Of a stretch of 64,000 nucleotides of DNA, positions 44,567 through 56,916 are shown in pieces (within the stretch, counting starts at the first letter, position 1; each line of letters starts with the position of its first letter). Position numbers and translations under genes: made by a program. This DNA is from Saccharina japonica. Its lineage: Eukaryota; Sar; Phaeophyceae; Laminariales; Laminariaceae. The stretch spans positions 284,138 through 348,137 of the forward strand of contig MEHQ01002219.1 in assembly GCA_008828725.1 (NCBI GenBank). Reading direction: 5' to 3'. The notes beneath the pieces were generated by a model. The model worked only from the letters and a program-made list of their open reading frames with translations, was not told where the DNA came from and ran no database searches.

Positions 44567-44776
44567 GTTATGTTTGCCTCAGGATACCTAGACGACAAGT
44601 TGCCGGTGCCTCAGATGAGTTTGACATATTACGCGGATTCGCCGCTACCGTTGTTTGTGCAGGGGGCTGTCAACTCTACATGTGCAACTCATTTGTGTCG
44701 CTGTGATGTGGCTTGTCCCAGTAACAATGTCCACTTCACACGACCATCGTCCTCGTCTGAAGGGGCATACCAATAG
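44567..44776 (+). CDS. Candidate two-exon gene, exon 2
   Basis: It reads VMFASGYLDDKLPVPQMSLT, then YYADSPLPLFVQGAVNSTCA, then CRCDVACPSNNVHF, to a TAG at 44774-44776. An N-glycosylation-type NST and a Cys cluster suggest an extracellular product if it is real. It is phase-compatible with 43939-44067. Confidence 0.28.
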   Translation, partial: VMFASGYLDDKLPVPQMSLTYYADSPLPLFVQGAVNSTCATHLCRCDVACPSNNVHFTRPSSSSEGAYQ

Positions 44777-46320
44777 GGCAACATCAACGACGGCGGCGGT
44801 GTCTTCCGCCGCACGAGGTATGGCCAGTTTCCCGATGTTTGCTGATTCCGTGAAGTACGCGTAGAACATTCAGGTATTGCATGCAGAATTTTCCGCGAAG
44901 CAGATTTGTTTGCTCTGTTGTAGCAGTCTCGGCCGTCGGGATACATTGACAGCGGTGACTACGTGTTTGGTGTGTTGAAGACATTCTTAGAAGAATGCTG
45001 GAGTTGACCCTGTGTTTGGCAAGTTCGCGCTTTTTCGTGTACGTTTTTTTCTATGCATTCGGCGATAAACGAAAGAGAACTAAGTCTCACACTGCAACTT
45101 TTGTGCTAACCCCGGTATTCAATCCCGGTAGTGAAAGCCGGCCGCCCCGGTGGTCTAGCAGGTAACCACGAAGACAGTTAGATTGGACGTTTTTTTCTCA
45201 AATGGCATCAACGGTCGAGAGCGCATGGTATTGTACTCTAGGGTGAGTAAGCACAATTCGACGAGAGTTGACCATCTACAGACCGTTCGTTTGATATATT
45301 TAGCTGGCATGACGCATCTGTCTCCGTATATTCTTCGGAGTTGACTGACGACGGGTGTCACCGTCGTTATCCACACAACTACCGCTGTTGCTGCTACTGC
45401 TACTGTCTCTGTGCGTGTACCAGCGCGAGGAAGAGTTTAGTGCTGTTGCTCTGCAGTAGTAGTGGGTTCGTCTTCGGCATGAGGAGGGAGGCGAATGTTT
45501 GTAAACCCGAAACAACAATAATATGTAACTACACCAATGCAGCAAGTCGGCCACGTAGGGAAACGGTATCCTTCAACTGCTCCTCGGCATGTACGCGGTT
45601 GAGTTGGCGGCTCTGCATGGGATATTGTACAGCACGCCCGCGTGGGGTTAGTAGTATGGAGTGCCGTCTATTGTACCAGGGTATTTTTCATATACTATAC
45701 CCTGTTCGTTGCTGCTGCTCTGCTTCCTTTGGTGTGTGTGGTGTGTGATTTCATGACGAGGTTGCAGTTTGTGCATATATGTATGCATATTCTTCTTACA
45801 GCCGTCTTACTGTAGTGCTGGTGGTGATGATCGTCTAGCTCTCTAGCCGAAAGTTTTTGCCAGCACTGCTGCCACTACTGAGAAGCCCAAATAGTAAGGA
45901 TATAGACCTACCTGCCATGTATAGGTCTGTGTATGACGTAGTTGGCGCAAAACACACATTTTGGTCAGTACACTAATGGCACGAAGAGGCCCATTCGAAT
46001 ACATAGACTCGGATTGCACACCAGGTATATAATTGTAGAGAAATCGATTCTGAGTTTGGAAATATTCAAAAAACCTGATCCATGTCAATAATAAATACGA
46101 AAAAAACGTCAACAGTAGGACATTACACGTCTTATATGTCAGGTAAACTATAAGGGTAGGGTGGATGTTAGAAATTTATTGAACAACTTGAGCTAGTAAT
46201 AGTGTTGAATAACAAGTTTTGACGTAAGAAAGATAGTTCGCGCTTCTTCCCACCGATATTTTCTATCACATGTTTGGCCGCTCCACCATTGCGCGGGGAG
46301 CGGCCAGTTGTAAACCCTAG
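44777..46320. other. 5' spacer upstream of gene B
   Basis: It holds a SINE head at 45138-45190 and the frame 45341-45748, a Cys-rich protein-like stretch (ANVCKPETTIICNYTNAASR) with no partner. An ATG-led mini-frame (MASTVESAWYCTLG) ends at donor GTGAGT near 45245. No gene is supported. Confidence 0.3.
45138..45190 (+). mobile_element. SINE head fragment (copy 5)
   Basis: GCCGCCCCGGTGGTCTAGCA, then GGTAACCACGAAG and TTAGATTGGACG match the tRNA-like head of SINE copy 2. The body is missing. Confidence 0.6.
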
Positions 46321-46321
46321 C

Positions 46322-46333
46322 GATATATATAGC
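46322..46333 (+). promoter_or_regulatory. TATA-like box of gene B
   Basis: GATATATATAGC lies about 45-55 bp upstream of the ATG at 46377. That would place initiation about 25-30 bp downstream and give a very short 5' leader. It supports the first ATG as the true start of this exon. Confidence 0.5.
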
Positions 46334-46376
46334 GGATCCCACGCTTAAATTCCTCATTCACGACTCCGTGGTGCAA

Positions 46377-47387
46377 ATGTCTGCAATTACAGATGCCCAG
46401 CAGCCCGCGTTCATCCTATCAAGTCACGAGCAAGAGTCACACGGTCCAGAATTTGGAGTAAGTCGTCGACAACCACCGGCGGCAGCAGACGATTTCGCGT
46501 CTACCGCGACGGCCCCATCACGACGATGCGCCAATCGCGAGGAATGGCACGGGCCGTGCCGTTTGTGGTCTGGCAAGCCCCATCACCGCTATCTCTTGTA
46601 CAGCAATCTGCAACCACTGGGAGGGCTTGGTGTGAGCCTTATGAGGGTCGCGTGGGCGCTGAACCGGGCGATATCGTTCGATCTGGAACCAGTTTTTGTT
46701 GGGCCGCTCACCACTGCTCACGGTACGGGTGAATTCGGCGTTTATATGGGCCTAACACACAACCCACAGCTGGAAATCCAGGATCCAGGAGCGTTTGAAA
46801 ATGCGACCCGTCAGACGGTGCCTTTCCCTGAAGGAGATAGTGATGCCTGGTTTCTCAAACAGGAAAACCGTACCTCCGTGGTGTATGAGGCAAACGCGAT
46901 GAAAGCGCACATGCTTCATGATTGGGGAATACCAGTTTCAAAGCCAAATTCAAATGCTTTTGTATGCCGTTACGCCCGTCAAGCCTTGCGCAACGTATAC
47001 TGGAGCGCCCCCCAAATCCGTGGACGCTGCCATGCCTTTTTACCCGAGGATCATCATGCGCCCACGATTGGTACTGGGCCGAAAGACTCGGGGTACTCAT
47101 GTGAAAGAAAACGACCATGGGTTATTGCGGTTCATGTTCGACGAGGAGACATCATTAAGTTTCGTCATGGGTTTAGAAGTATCCCCCACAGCTACTTCTC
47201 TGCGGCTGTGAAATCAGTCATTCGGGGGATCGCTGCATCTAGCCCCGCCGCGCATGTGTCCGTATTGGTGTTTAGCGAGGGGCCGGACACGATGAAAGGG
47301 TTACAGCTGCCAGACGAGCACGGCAAGCCACTCACTTGGGATATTGAGCACGAGTCCTGTTTGGAGTTTGGACTTAATTGCAGCCAG
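46377..47387 (+). CDS. Gene B exon 1: fucosyltransferase-like protein
   Basis: This exon encodes 337 residues, ending at CCAG|GTGAGA in phase 0. I start at the ATG at 46377 (A at -3, TATA-like box upstream). After a variable N-terminus it reads REEWHGPCRLWSGKPHHRY, then LQPLGGLGVSLMRVAWALNR, a GGxGxSL-type element near the start of the catalytic domain. At about residues 239-270 it has VIAVHVRRGDIIKFRHGFRS, with HVRRGD the hallmark GDP-fucose-binding motif of alpha-1,2 and alpha-1,6 type fucosyltransferases (GT11/GT23-like). VSVLVFSEGPDTMKGL then follows. Such enzymes move fucose from GDP-fucose to glycans in the Golgi. No signal anchor is visible, which is unusual; an upstream exon may be missing. 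Confidence 0.82.
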
Positions 47388-48049
47388 GTGAGAGGCATCA
47401 CACGAACGACAGGTCAGCCGACGCAAATAGTTACGCTGACTGCGGCGAATTGAGCTTAGCTAACCTTCAAACTAAATTTATTGCATTATTCATTGCATAA
47501 CCCGTAGGAAGCTATCGTCCAAACGCAAGTCCACCCAATAGGCAGTTTTAGCAAGATGCAGGTTTCCCTTCAGCGGCTCCCACAATAGTTCACGGCGCTT
47601 CGCTCGAAGTGCAAGCAATGCCTGCCTCGCTGGTGGATGCCCAACGTGTTCCGTCCCGCGATTGTAGGAATACGAGGGTGTATGGTCATACGATAACGAC
47701 CGTGCACGAATTCAGTGCACCCTCCCGCGTAGCCGCCACAACTGGTGAGGTATAGGTACAATATCGCGAATGTAGAGTTGTACTTGCAGCTGTTACATCC
47801 CACTACCACATGATCAGCGTTGGTCGCGTATCGATCGCTGCCTTCATGTCTCTATGGCCGGGTAATTAATGTATCGGACTGTTCACCTCCCCTCCCTCAA
47901 CCGATCGTCGCACTCACACGTTGACAGCGCTGTTAAAATGCGATCGCACATAATAAGCATGGTAGCTGGGGCCATTTGTTGAGTTTGAGGTATTTATATA
48001 GTTAGCCGATACTGACAACTTAAACCGTTGTCGTTGCCTTCCGTGACAG
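47388..48049 (+). other. Gene B intron with R1 repeat
   Basis: This 662-bp intron runs from GTGAGA to CCGTGACAG, with a CTGAC-type branch point near 48012. An R1 copy occupies most of 47510-47725 in the sense orientation. Confidence 0.8.
47510..47725 (+). repeat. R1 repeat copy f (in gene B intron)
   Basis: It matches R1: GCTATCGTCCAAACGCAAGT, GCAAGATGCAGGTTTCCC, GGCGCTTCGCTCGAAGTGCA, TTGTAGGAATACGAGGGT and GGTCATACGATAACGACCGT. The tail is degenerate (CAGTGCACCCTCCC). Confidence 0.8.
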
Positions 48050-48397
48050 AAAATATTCTTGAATTCGTCAGTGTTCGAGACGTTCGACTGCTTCGCAGCC
48101 GCCGACGTGCTTGTGGGAAGCCAAAGTAGTTTCTCGCAGGCTGCTGCAGCGGTCTCGACGAACGTTAAAGTTATGGTACGGGAAAATCAGACCGAGCAGG
48201 ACTGGGTAACTCTGAACTCTGAAGCGGCAGCAGAATCAGGAGCCGTCAGCACCAAGGAGCAGGTTGATGTGAGCACAGCTATTGCTGATTGGTGGTACTG
48301 TTATGGAGAGGTCCAGCGAGCGACAGGGTCAAATGAAGAAACTATAGCTGCCCGTCGATTCTACCAAACGGTCGACGAAGGTATGTCTTCCCAGTAG
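48050..48397 (+). CDS. Gene B exon 2: fucosyltransferase-like C-terminus
   Basis: It enters in phase 0 and ends at a TAG at 48395-48397, adding 115 residues for about 452 in total. It opens KIFLNSSVFETFDCFAAADV, then LVGSQSSFSQAAAAVSTNVK. The ADVLVGSxSSFS segment is the C-terminal sugar-donor-side motif of this fold and confirms the link to exon 1. The tail is charged (EQVDVSTAIADWWYCYGEVQ). A strong donor-like GAAG|GTATGT at about 48380 would remove the last few codons and allow a further exon, so the extreme C-terminus is uncertain. Confidence 0.8.
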   Translation, partial: KIFLNSSVFETFDCFAAADVLVGSQSSFSQAAAAVSTNVKVMVRENQTEQDWVTLNSEAAAESGAVSTKEQVDVSTAIADWWYCYGEVQRATGSNEETIAARRFYQTVDEGMSSQ

Positions 48398-51300
48398 TTA
48401 CTGATTCATCAAATTCGGTGTTCAGTTGTGAAGATGAATACGAGGTTACACATCACGGCTTGGAAGCATTTACGAAAAAGTATACGGGGTAACTAGGGCG
48501 ATAGGTTTCTCCATTGTGTGTTCGTTTTATTGCTTTGTTTACATAGGGAATGTTTGAAGCACATAACGTTTCGAATTCTATAATGTATTAGCAACGAGAA
48601 GGGACTTGCCTGCCCCTTAGCAGAGCCTTGGTAGCCAATCCTTCCGGAAACGGTTTGTCTTTGAGAACAGTATTCATGCCCATGATGCAAAACATGGTTG
48701 GGTACTCTGTATGACAGAGATACCGCAAATGTCAATGGCGGGTGACGTTGTGTTGCAGTTTGCTATCCAGATCCAACATTATGGCGTTCAGTGATCCCCT
48801 GGCTCGGGCGCTTTTTATTAGATTGGGTATGTGGCTACACTATGTTCCTCGTCTTCTGTTTCCTTTTGAATCTTCTATGCGGTACACCTACTTTCGTGCT
48901 TGGGGTAGAGGGGCTGGATACCTTTGGAAGCTGGGCCTGGCAATCATATCGGGATCCAGGGAATAAAGTGTGTTTGGTGATGATCGCTTTCTTCTATTTT
49001 GTCGTGTACCTACCTGGAAGTCATGTCAACGCCCATAGTTAGGATACTAGGAATTTGTTACGTATACCGTAGCGGGGGGGGGTTACTCTATAGTGGAGAA
49101 AGGATATGGAGGAACCACGTTGAGATACGCATAATACGTCCAAGGTTGGACACAATCCATGCTAAAGATATATTTCATGGGGGGTCTTGGCTTTGGGCGG
49201 TGTTATGCTGATGCGTGTATCATGTGCTTGGCCAAGGCAAGGGGAATTTTCGTGGGAGTGCTATTAGTAGTACATGTAAACGACACATTTTGTATTGGGT
49301 TTGAAACTTGGAGTGTCAAAATTTGTGACAACATGAACCAGTCCATTCACATGGATAAGCTGGCGAAGTTTGGGTGACACACAGGGTGCCAATTTTCTAG
49401 AGACTAGAATAACACTAGGTTGACGAAATATCATATGGCTTGGCTGAAGGTACCCTATCGATGTTCAATGTAACTCGCGAGAAAAATTCCGCTCCTACGG
49501 AAGTTGCCATTGAGGACACCTTACTTTTTGAGTTCGATAGGGGCTAGATAGTGATGATTATTTCGGTAGTTGGCAGGGCCTTTGGTGTGCCTGGCAAAAC
49601 CTACTTGCTTGGGCATCCACAACTCGTGCTACACCGGATTCCTAGGTACTTTGCACGGCCAACAATACTATATCGCCAGACAACGTGTCGAAGCGGTTAC
49701 GTCTACCAGTATTTACCATAATTCGGATTAGAGGCATTATGGTAGAAGAGGTCAGTTGGAGTTATCGTGGATGCGGTAAGTTCACACAAGGCTGGTGCTT
49801 ACCGCAGTTCCGATCGGGGGGGGCTATTGTAGTGGTGGAACAATCGAGTCATTCGTGGATGCGGTGAGCGCACACAAGGTTAGTGACCGGAGATCTGTGT
49901 GAATGTGGACTTGTGGTATGCGCTTGAGCGTGTGCATCGTGTTAGTCTAGCGTGTAGAAGTGTGTTGCGCTTTCGTATATGGAGACGGAATACGTGTCGA
50001 TGTTCACAGGTTCTCCATAGTCAAGGTTCACGTGCGTTGTCTACAATTATTCGTTCCGCGGCGGTGAGATTGGATATATCACGGGAAAGCAGGATACGGT
50101 GATATGTTTGGCGATAATACCAGCGTCTACTTCGCTTAGAAAGCACATTTATGTGCTTCACTACTTTCTTCGGCATCGTGCTACTAGTGAGAAACGTGCG
50201 GGTTATTACGTGCGGCGGTCGGCAGAGCAGCATGCCCATTTCCTGGCGAAACAATAGCACGCCGAGGCGATTCGCTGTCGCTTCAACGTTGTCGCGAATC
50301 TATGGTAAATATACAATATTCGTGTTCGTTTCTCCATGTACCTCGTTTGGTTCGAACGGCAAAGGATTTACATAATTGAAGAAAAGGTTAGCAGATACGT
50401 GCGCACCAAATCGGGCCATTGAGCATGAAAACCCATGCCGGTCGTCTTGAGGGTTCGTGCCAAACTCGTTGGATATCGGTAAATTCCGCCTACCGCAAAG
50501 GGGACCCAGTTACTGCTATACATTGTACTCGTTAAGTCATATGCACCAGGGTGCTGTATTTGCAAACTACAGTGTAGTGTGCCTGGCATGGAGCTGCTAC
50601 AGCTCGAGTTTAGTTGTTCCAAAGACGAGCTGGTGTTCTTCGTTCATGATGCATTGACAGGGGGCCCGATTTTAAAGGACGGTACGATATCTATGTGAGG
50701 AGGGTGATACTTGTTTATTGAAAAGGTTTCAAAATGTACGCTGGCTTGTTGGAGGCGTACCTTGCGGTAGCCATTGTCATTCTATTTTTGCCGAACTGGA
50801 GTTGATGTTCAGTGGTTTGGCATTTCAACTGCCGCGTTAGGTTAGCACTATTATGGTAAGCAGTTATTTATTACTTTTACTTTGGAAATTCGTCACGATC
50901 GAATTTGAGGTGGTCGGTGCTACCTTGGCAGTTAATTCTGATTGGAAAACGTTTCGGGTTTCACTCAGGCATTGACTTCTGATGGATTATGCGATGTGCG
51001 GCTTCAGATGGCAGTCTGGGACAGTTTTTCGGGACCTGTCCTATGAGGAATGTTCTTGATACTGGTGGCATCGATATTGATATGTGGAAAGTATGAACTT
51101 TGTTCGTGTGGAGGAGGATGCTTGATACCCCTCGATGATATCTTGGATGTGTAGCTTGCCCTGCGTTGCAGTCGAAGTTGAGGGTACGAGAGATTCCAGC
51201 GGAGTCATACAGATGTACTACAGGCTAGTTCAACCATACCACCCAAACTTGACTCAGTATCCAAAGTCTACGAGGTAGTTTGGGCATAAACCCTGGAATT

Positions 51301-53857
51301 TGACACACCTATATGAACCCCTACTTACTCATTAACCGATGTTTGTATTTTTGGGTTTTGTTTACTGTGTTTCGTTTTTTTAATACTTGGGCCTTACATG
51401 ATGTCGAATTACCGGCGACATAACAAAAGCCCAATGTGTCAATGGTTCTACGCGGGCATACGTGACATGTGTGCAAGGGATGAGGGCTCATCTCATAAAA
51501 ACGGCGTGAACGTTTGGACCTTTGTGCGACAGATTTGTGCGATAGAACGTGTATAATTTGTCCTCGCCTCGTATTTACTTAGTTTCAGTATATATTCGAT
51601 GCTGGCGTTACATATTATCTAATATTGATAAAACACAGTCACATCTTCGAAAATGTTTTGGTCCAACTTTGTTTTAAAATGCCTTGGACCACCTGGAAGC
51701 GGTTCGACCAAAGACGAAATCGGGGAGGGGGGGGGGGGGAGATATGTATTTCTACGGAAACGGCTGACTACTATTGACCTCTTCGAATAACTGTGATTCG
51801 TTGGGCCACATTCGGCAAAAGTGCGAATCTGAAACGTGTACGGGAAAACAAAGAGACGTCACCTTCTTCCACGTTTTATGGTGGTCAGTATGATACCAAA
51901 TATGTGAAATTTTCGATCCTGTTGCATGCGCAATTCGTGGCAGACGAAATATTGGGTGATTCGCCTGAACCGCCTTGCACACACACGCATTCAAGTTTGG
52001 GTAATGGTTGTGCTATCTAAGTGCAGCCCACTCCTCGTTGACTGCTTGGCGGCCGACTTTATCTGCTTGAGATGGTTCGCCTACAACTTTGTCCGGGACT
52101 GTGGGCGATCTTGGCATAATAGGATAAAACCCTAAAGCATCATATAATACCAGACGTGGTGGCATGCTAATTCTTTGACTATGACGAAATTCCCTTTCCC
52201 ATTCCGCTGCTGTACTACGGGTAGGGTTGTTTATCGAAAACCGAAATTCGTTTGTTTCGGTAGTGATTACTTACGACCGAAACAGAGGTGTTTCTGATCG
52301 GTCTTTCGGTTCACAGAGGCGACGAAATCGGACAGTGGACTTGGCTTTTCCCGGTCGTTTTGGTCGCTACCCTCCATACTAGCAACTGCCACACATCTTA
52401 ATGGAAACCCCGTTACATACTGGACAGGTTGCAGCACACATTGTGCACTAGACAAGGACGCCACGCAGGACTATATGCAACCCTATGAGGTTTGCGTGAT
52501 TGGCAGGGTGTTGACACCTGGTTTTGTCAACTACTTTTTTCACAGCGAGCATACCACGCGGTGAACCCCATAATATGTACACAGCCTTTCCCTTCGATAA
52601 GTGCATCTACAGGTGTGCTACATTGGTATTTCCCTAAACAAACAATCAATTTCACCACGTTTGGCAGGTGGGGGGTCCAGGCCCCCGGTGTTATCGGACG
52701 ATCGCATCTAGGCTGCATGTTACCGGAGGGGAGTCATTGCCGGCGTTAGAACCGGCACCGGGTATGAGGCCGGAAGCACGGCGAGTGCTGGAAAGCCCCT
52801 GTCGTTAACAAACGAGCTCCAGGGTCGTGAGTAATCGTGTCTTTTGTAGACTTGAATCTCCAACGGCCGCAACTCTCAAGTCCTTTAAACACTCGAGCCG
52901 TATGATAAACTAGAGCCACGGCTGGCGCGCTATATCAAGAACGAGAAAACTACGTTTCTGACATGCGCCGCACCCGTGTCGTGCACGAAGTCCTGCACCT
53001 TTAGAACTGCCACCCTCCACCTACGATACGCTTTCGCCTGACAAACGCCGTCACCTTTGAGAAACATGCTGCGTGCAGTACTTGGTGATGTAAGCCGTTC
53101 GCTTTAGGATGTATCAGCAGTGCAGTATTTTTTTGTATTCCTAAGCATGTGAAACTGTTCCTGTCTTGCGCCGAGTGCTGGAGTAGTTATGTCATTGGTA
53201 TACGCGTACTGATGTATGTCGCTTGTCCGTTTGAAACGCCCGGCGCAGCAGTGTCAGGCACACCGTTTGACCCATTCGATCATGCCGTCTATGATACCGG
53301 CAAATGCACACTGCTCTATTCAAAGCCGTGCGCTTGGATCTCATAACTCGACCGATAATGCGACCGTTAAGTGTTTTGGGCTCGTTTATACATAATTTTG
53401 TACTGGCGCTGGGTTAGGAGGGTCGCTACTGACCCAGCAGTTTGAGCCGGCGACAGCTACTCAACCGAGTGATCACCTTATATCTGGGAAATACTGAGAG
53501 TCTTGCACGCGTTAAGTTATCGCGACAGGCACCGCCATGAGATATTTCGCGAGTCTGCAATATTCCTCAGGAGGAAATGTCACCAGAGCGTTACTCAGGC
53601 CCCCGAATGAAACCGGATACTCGCCAACACAGCTGACGAGGCTATTCAGTAGAACCTGGCGCGGAGTTGTAATTTAGATAGAAGCCAGAAAAGGTATGTA
53701 ATGCCTGAACGCAACCCAACGTTCAAACCGTTTACGTGGCTAAACAACGCCTTTCACGTGGCTAAACAGTGCCCACCATGCATATTACCCGCAGAAGCCT
53801 GAACGCAGCGTGCCGCAAACACCGATATAGTGTATCAGCGCATCGAGCGACAAGTCT
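48398..53857. other. Long stretch with no supported gene
   Basis: I see no domain, SINE or inverted-repeat structure over most of this. There is a local duplication at 49765 and 49852 (CGTGGATGCGGTRAG followed by CACACAAGG) and a degenerate GCCGAACTGGAGTTG unit near 50790. A G-rich tract lies at 51721-51740. Hydrophobic frames at 48742-49042 are not recognised. Confidence 0.4.
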
Positions 53858-54420
53858 ATGATCGAAACCTGTTCGGACAAAGTATCGTGTTTTATTGTTT
53901 ACAACAAGTGTCTACCTGAGTCTATTCGGAGCAACATCGCTAGCCACATTCAGTTCCGGCACAGCTCACACAATATTATTATACGCAGCGGTGCGTTAAA
54001 CTATTTTCTGCATGTTAACACTACCTTGTGTATCGTCTCTCCGTCGAATACCATCTGAGTAGGCGAATCGCGATCCTAAATTCATGCTGCGGGAGAACGC
54101 TAACTGCCTGCTCGCGCTATGGCAAACCACCCATTTCAAATAAATGATATCGAAAGTTGTGTTGACAAAGCAACGTGCTTCATTGGTTATACCACGTGTG
54201 TACGGGAGTCAAATGGGCGCGAGAGCGCCCGCGCGTTCAGTTACGGCACACGTCACACAACGTTATATTACGTGGCTGTGGCATACACCTCTGACTGTAT
54301 ATACACCTGCAGTTTTTATCGTCGCTCCACCGAACACTCCCTGAGTAGACGATCGTAATTGCTACATCCATGTTGCGGAAGACCCCGAAGTGCATGCTCG
54401 CGATGAGGTAAGCAACCCGA
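53858..54420. repeat. Two diverged tandem units of about 285 bp
   Basis: Units starting near 53860 and 54145 align along their length (TCGAAA, GACAAAG, CTACCTGAGTC/GTACGGGAGTC, TCAGTT(C/A)CGGCACA and GAGTAG landmarks). In both, one plus frame stays open over about 65-80 codons and conserves a Cys pattern: SDKVSCFIVYNKCLPES against VDKATCFIGYTTCVRES. This could be a decayed satellite or duplicated exons. No known domain is recognised. Confidence 0.6.
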
Positions 54421-56700
54421 TCTACAAAAATGATGGTCAAACTATCAAAGAGGAACTTCTCGTGTATATACTCACATCTGTCTGAAGAGACTATATCGCC
54501 GAACAGGTCCGCTCGTAGCTAGATTACGTCGGTCTGATGCAGACACCATCTCAACGCCTAAGTACAGCAAACGTACAGAGTGTATCGTAGTGTGTCGCAT
54601 GTCTTCGACACGTCTAGTACCGATGGGACAGGAGCCGGCAGTAGCAGCGCTCGTAAGGATGTTCCGAAGGAAAATACATTAATATACGTTAGGCTGTCGT
54701 AGAGGCAAGGTCCCCACACCAATCGTCCGCATCCACTATAGCCTCTCCTGGCTTAGTACCTAACCGACAAGTGCATTATCACGAGAACTATCGTATCATA
54801 ATGTCGACGAGCATGAATGCTTTCCTTAACCTGAAACCGGTGTATGACGTTACTCACCGTCCGTCTAGCATGATGATGACATCGTAACGTCCGTCTAGCA
54901 GGGCGGCAATGTCATTCTCGCGACGGCACCTCATCGTTAATTATTGTGAGAGTCCGACGGGCGGAAATGTTTTGGCGGCGTTTCAAGGTACGTGCTCAGG
55001 CACTTGGCCACACGCGTTGGAGGCATCTTTTCTGGGGAGAGAATTATCAACCAACCAAACCAAACGTTCCGTATGATCAACCAGTGCACCCTACGAGGTA
55101 TTCGATAGTATGATAAGGCACGCTGTATTCGAGATAAAACAACTAGCCCTGTGCATTGGCCGTCAACCTTTGATATTAGGTTTTGAGATTGGAATGTTAT
55201 TTGTGTGTGACCCCAATTTATGTGGAATTTGTGTGGAATGGTAGCCTGTGGTTAACCGTCTAAGAGTTTACTGCAACGTGTAGTATCAGCGAGGTGTAAC
55301 ACGCGTTGCAAAATGCTATTCGAGTGTCCCGCTTCTCCCGTTATGGCTTTTCGAACACCAACCCCACCAGTGCTCAACCAGGTCATGATATGTTCCATGT
55401 TATGTCCCGGGAGACCCATCATCAGAATCAAACCATGAAGGGTGGCGTGTTGGTATACTTCGTATCAGCTCGATACGATGTCCTTCGCTGTGTAGGGTAT
55501 GAATAACACATTGCCACACACTATATTTCACTTCTCACAGCTCAACAAACAACCGTTGCCACTGCTAGCTGAGCCGCAATACGCGTATACTGCGTCTCTC
55601 CCAGCTACGAAAATATGCCGTCGCTTATGGTATGATAATTCAGTGGACGACTCATTCGTGAGTGTAACCGTCGTTTTATATTTTCGGTAATAAAATGGCA
55701 CCTTCTATCGGATTCGTGACGAAATTAACATTTATGCTTAAATTAATTTGACCTTGTCGCGAGAACACACGAAGCCCCTATTTCACAGCGCGTACGGCAG
55801 ATCCTTGGCCTTAATAACCCCAAGAGTGGTCGTTCTTCTCTTCGATGATCCTATACAGTAACACTGTAGGCATCGCCTGTTTGCATTGTATAGATTGGCA
55901 TCACGGGTTGGATGCCGTTATGTATCTCACCACGTGCGTCCCGCATTTTCTCTGGCTGTTAGTTTGTGTATTTTACGTCGCTACATCCTATTAGTTTTCT
56001 ACGCGTTCAACATAGTTCCAGCGGTGCCAACGATCCAGTTAGTTGTTGTTGTTTTGTTTTCTTGTCTGTAGGAAGGTTTATTTCGTAAGGGGTACGCATT
56101 TGGTCTCGAGATCATGAGATCACACTCGCTGCGAATAGGGAGAAGTCTGCTGCAATCATGGTCCAATGAACCATCGCCATTGACGCCGCTGATGCCAACG
56201 GCAGTGCCGAAGATGCTACCGTCGTTGATACCGTGTTATGCTGTGCGGGCCCTCAACGTTGTAACACCCCCACATTATATTTAGGTTCTTCCTGAGGACG
56301 ATTTCTCTGGGCGTTTCTCAACGGATACACACGTTAAATAGCGTACTCGTAGTTAGGCATCATGCCTGGTAAACAGCATCATCTGCCTTTTCTGAAACAG
56401 TCATGACTGAGCTACTGTTATCTGATTTGTTTCCTAGTGTATTCTTCCACGGAGTTTTTAGAGCCTGTCCTGTGACCACGGAGTCGATTTTGGCGATGAG
56501 TTACTAAGAAAATAGGAGCGACACATATGTACCTTCCGTAGGCGTATATTCAGTTACCATGAAAAACAAATAGATAAATCGGGACCCAAACCCAGACTGT
56601 GCTCTTTGTGGCATATCAGTTAATCGCTTTAAGGTCCGATACGACGAACTTTATATCACACTCGTTTCTGGGTAAACACTACTCGTGGTGCAAAAGTTGG
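54421..56700. other. No supported gene
   Basis: Short frames at 55306-55506 and 55886-56071 are not recognised. The segment at 56425-56485 is a diverged copy of 35350-35412 (GTATTCTTCCAC and GAGCCTGTCCTGTGACCACG landmarks). Confidence 0.35.
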
Positions 56701-56751
56701 ATATTTTCCAATCTCACCTTTGCGTGTATAGACAATACATAGAGGGTACTA

Positions 56752-56916
56752 TTATCCTCCGGCAGCGCCATCAGCAGGATCCTCGGGATGCTCGTCCGGC
56801 GGGCCATCCCAAGGCAGGCCCGGGTTGTGGGGTTTGGCTCGCTTCGATCGCCTGGCGATAGTCCACTGACTTCGCCCCACGGCCTCGAAATGTATGCACC
56901 CGTCGGCAGGCGGCAT
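56752..56916 (-). CDS. Candidate small GC-rich coding block
   Basis: On the minus strand a 54-codon frame from ATG at 56916 reads MPPADGCIHFEAVGRSQWTI, then ARRSKRAKPHNPGLPWDGPP and DEHPEDPADGAAGG. It is proline- and acid-rich and looks natural. An alternative minus frame over the same block reads RRTSIPRILLMALPEDNSTL and ends at a GTGAGA donor near 56721. The two exclude each other and neither is recognised. Confidence 0.22.
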   Translation of the reverse strand: MPPADGCIHFEAVGRSQWTIARRSKRAKPHNPGLPWDGPPDEHPEDPADGAAGG

